The position numbers were made by a program, and so were the translations under genes. Below, piece after piece: positions 63,363 to 64,000 of a stretch of 64,000 nucleotides of DNA. The notes below the pieces were generated by a model. The model was given only the letters and a program-made list of their open reading frames with translations. It did not search any database and was not told the origin of the DNA. Within the stretch, counting starts at the first letter, position 1; the number at the start of each line of letters is the position of its first letter. Where the stretch lies: contig CAYMGM010000001.1 in assembly GCA_964390005.1 (NCBI GenBank), positions 620,001-684,000 on the forward strand, in the 5' to 3' direction. The DNA comes from CAYMGM01 sp964390005. GTDB taxonomy: Bacteria; Pseudomonadota; Alphaproteobacteria; UBA9219.

Positions 63363-64000
63363 CTAATGCCCCATCTGTGCATTCAACTGTGCATACCACT
63401 GATCGCAAATAGAATTACAATTTGTGATCGAGTTGTTCAACGTATTCATTTTATCTTTCGCGGCTTCGCATTGTCCTAGACTGACCAAAGTGTCAATTTC
63501 CGAATTCGCGGCAATAATAGCCATCGCAATACCCGTCACCGTGCTAGGCGCCGCATTGCCATAAGCAACGCAGGCTGGCGAGATTGGAATCTCGGAAGGA
63601 ACGCTGCAGGAATTGACGGTTTGCTGGTCAGAGGAATCGCCGGGACAATAGCAATCATGTTGATTGCTGAAATCACAACGAATGTTGCAGGTGCTGTCAG
63701 GACGAGCCCCGCTTGTCCGCCATGAAGATGCCGACCAGCCCGGATAACTCGCCTCACCATTTCCTGCCGTTGCATTCAAAGCAAAAGTCTCGGTCCAGCT
63801 ATGCCATTCTTTTTCACAGGTTGAACCTTCGTCGCAGCAATAATCCTCAGATTTATTTTCGCATTCCTCGTGTGAGTTTGGCGAACATATTTGACCACAT
63901 TCAAAGAAAAAACAGTAATCCTGACACGTCGGCGGATCGTCAACAGTATGACATTCTGTCCAATAGCGCGTACAGGTTTTCCAACACTTATACTGTTTGT
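63363..64000 (-). CDS. C-terminal part of a cysteine-rich protein (runs off right edge)
   Basis: The frame is open from the stop at 63363 to the right edge, with no start codon near a ribosome binding site. The visible ~212 residues contain 20 Cys, many in short spacings (CWKTC, CFFFECGQIC, DYCCDEGSTC, DCYCPGD). The C-terminal ~75 residues are helical (TGIAMAIIAANSEIDTLVSL). This suggests a disulfide-rich exported protein. No family recognised; the N-terminus is missing. Confidence 0.6.
   Translation of the reverse strand, partial: KQYKCWKTCTRYWTECHTVDDPPTCQDYCFFFECGQICSPNSHEECENKSEDYCCDEGSTCEKEWHSWTETFALNATAGNGEASYPGWSASSWRTSGARPDSTCNIRCDFSNQHDCYCPGDSSDQQTVNSCSVPSEIPISPACVAYGNAAPSTVTGIAMAIIAANSEIDTLVSLGQCEAAKDKMNTLNNSITNCNSICDQWYAQLNAQMGH

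Overview
This window is a chromosomal segment of an alphaproteobacterium. The evidence is gene content and order: a rpsF-rpsR-DUF2232-rplI operon, a DUF1013 (TrcR) gene, DUF465 and DUF1192 small proteins, radA-cvpA-purF, ybeY-corC-lnt-XRE-metK-trmB, and yfgM-like-bamB-der. Genus cannot be fixed from the sequence. Nothing looks like a prophage, an insertion sequence with a transposase, or a CRISPR array. The region is mostly housekeeping, with lineage-specific orphan genes inserted between conserved blocks.

Layout. 1-6.7 kb: the end of a possible metallopeptidase, ppdK, then the S6/S18/DUF2232/L9 operon. 6.8-9.1 kb: three unknown genes. 9.1-12.5 kb: purK-purE, a degenerate GGDEF-like protein, DUF465 and DUF1013. 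12.8-17.9 kb: an SGNH-type protein, DUF1192, a ribbon-helix-helix protein, fumC, a nuclease-fold secreted protein and dapB. 18-25.9 kb: a large AsmA/YhdP-like protein, a histone H1-like protein, tsaC, a J-domain protein, a transglycosylase-like protein and a divergent glutamine-synthetase-fold protein. 26-31.8 kb: atpG-atpD-atpC without atpH-atpA, a secreted protein, guaA and yqgE. 32-32.4 kb: tRNA-Leu, tRNA-Asn and the 3' remnant of another tRNA. 32.4-37.4 kb: a Nudix hydrolase, a NYN protein, Trm112, an orphan amino-acid-type binding protein, CYTH and two orphans. 37.7-41.4 kb: radA-cvpA-purF. 41.4-41.8 kb: a nested inverted-repeat element. 41.8-50 kb: the trmB-metK-lnt-corC-ybeY block, interrupted by two related orphans and a hemerythrin. 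50-53.6 kb: accD-folC, a methyltransferase and a Lys/His-rich exported protein. 53.8-64 kb: an HpnN-like RND protein, mlaA, der, two small exported or low-complexity proteins, bamB, a YfgM-like protein, nagA, and the 3' part of a cysteine-rich protein running off the right edge.

Functions group into purine synthesis (purE, purK, purF, guaA), translation and ribosome maturation (rpsF, rpsR, rplI, ybeY, der, tsaC, trmB, Trm112, tRNAs), envelope building (lnt, mlaA, HpnN-like, AsmA-like, bamB, YfgM-like), energy and carbon metabolism (ppdK, fumC, atpGDC, accD, nagA), and C1/folate chemistry (metK, folC). The least explained signals are the nested palindromic repeat, the tRNA remnant with a compensatory stem change, the divergent GS-fold protein, the split ATP synthase operon, the orphan pair inside the metK-trmB block, the cysteine-rich protein at the edge, and Lys/Ala- or RGD-rich tails on otherwise ordinary housekeeping proteins.
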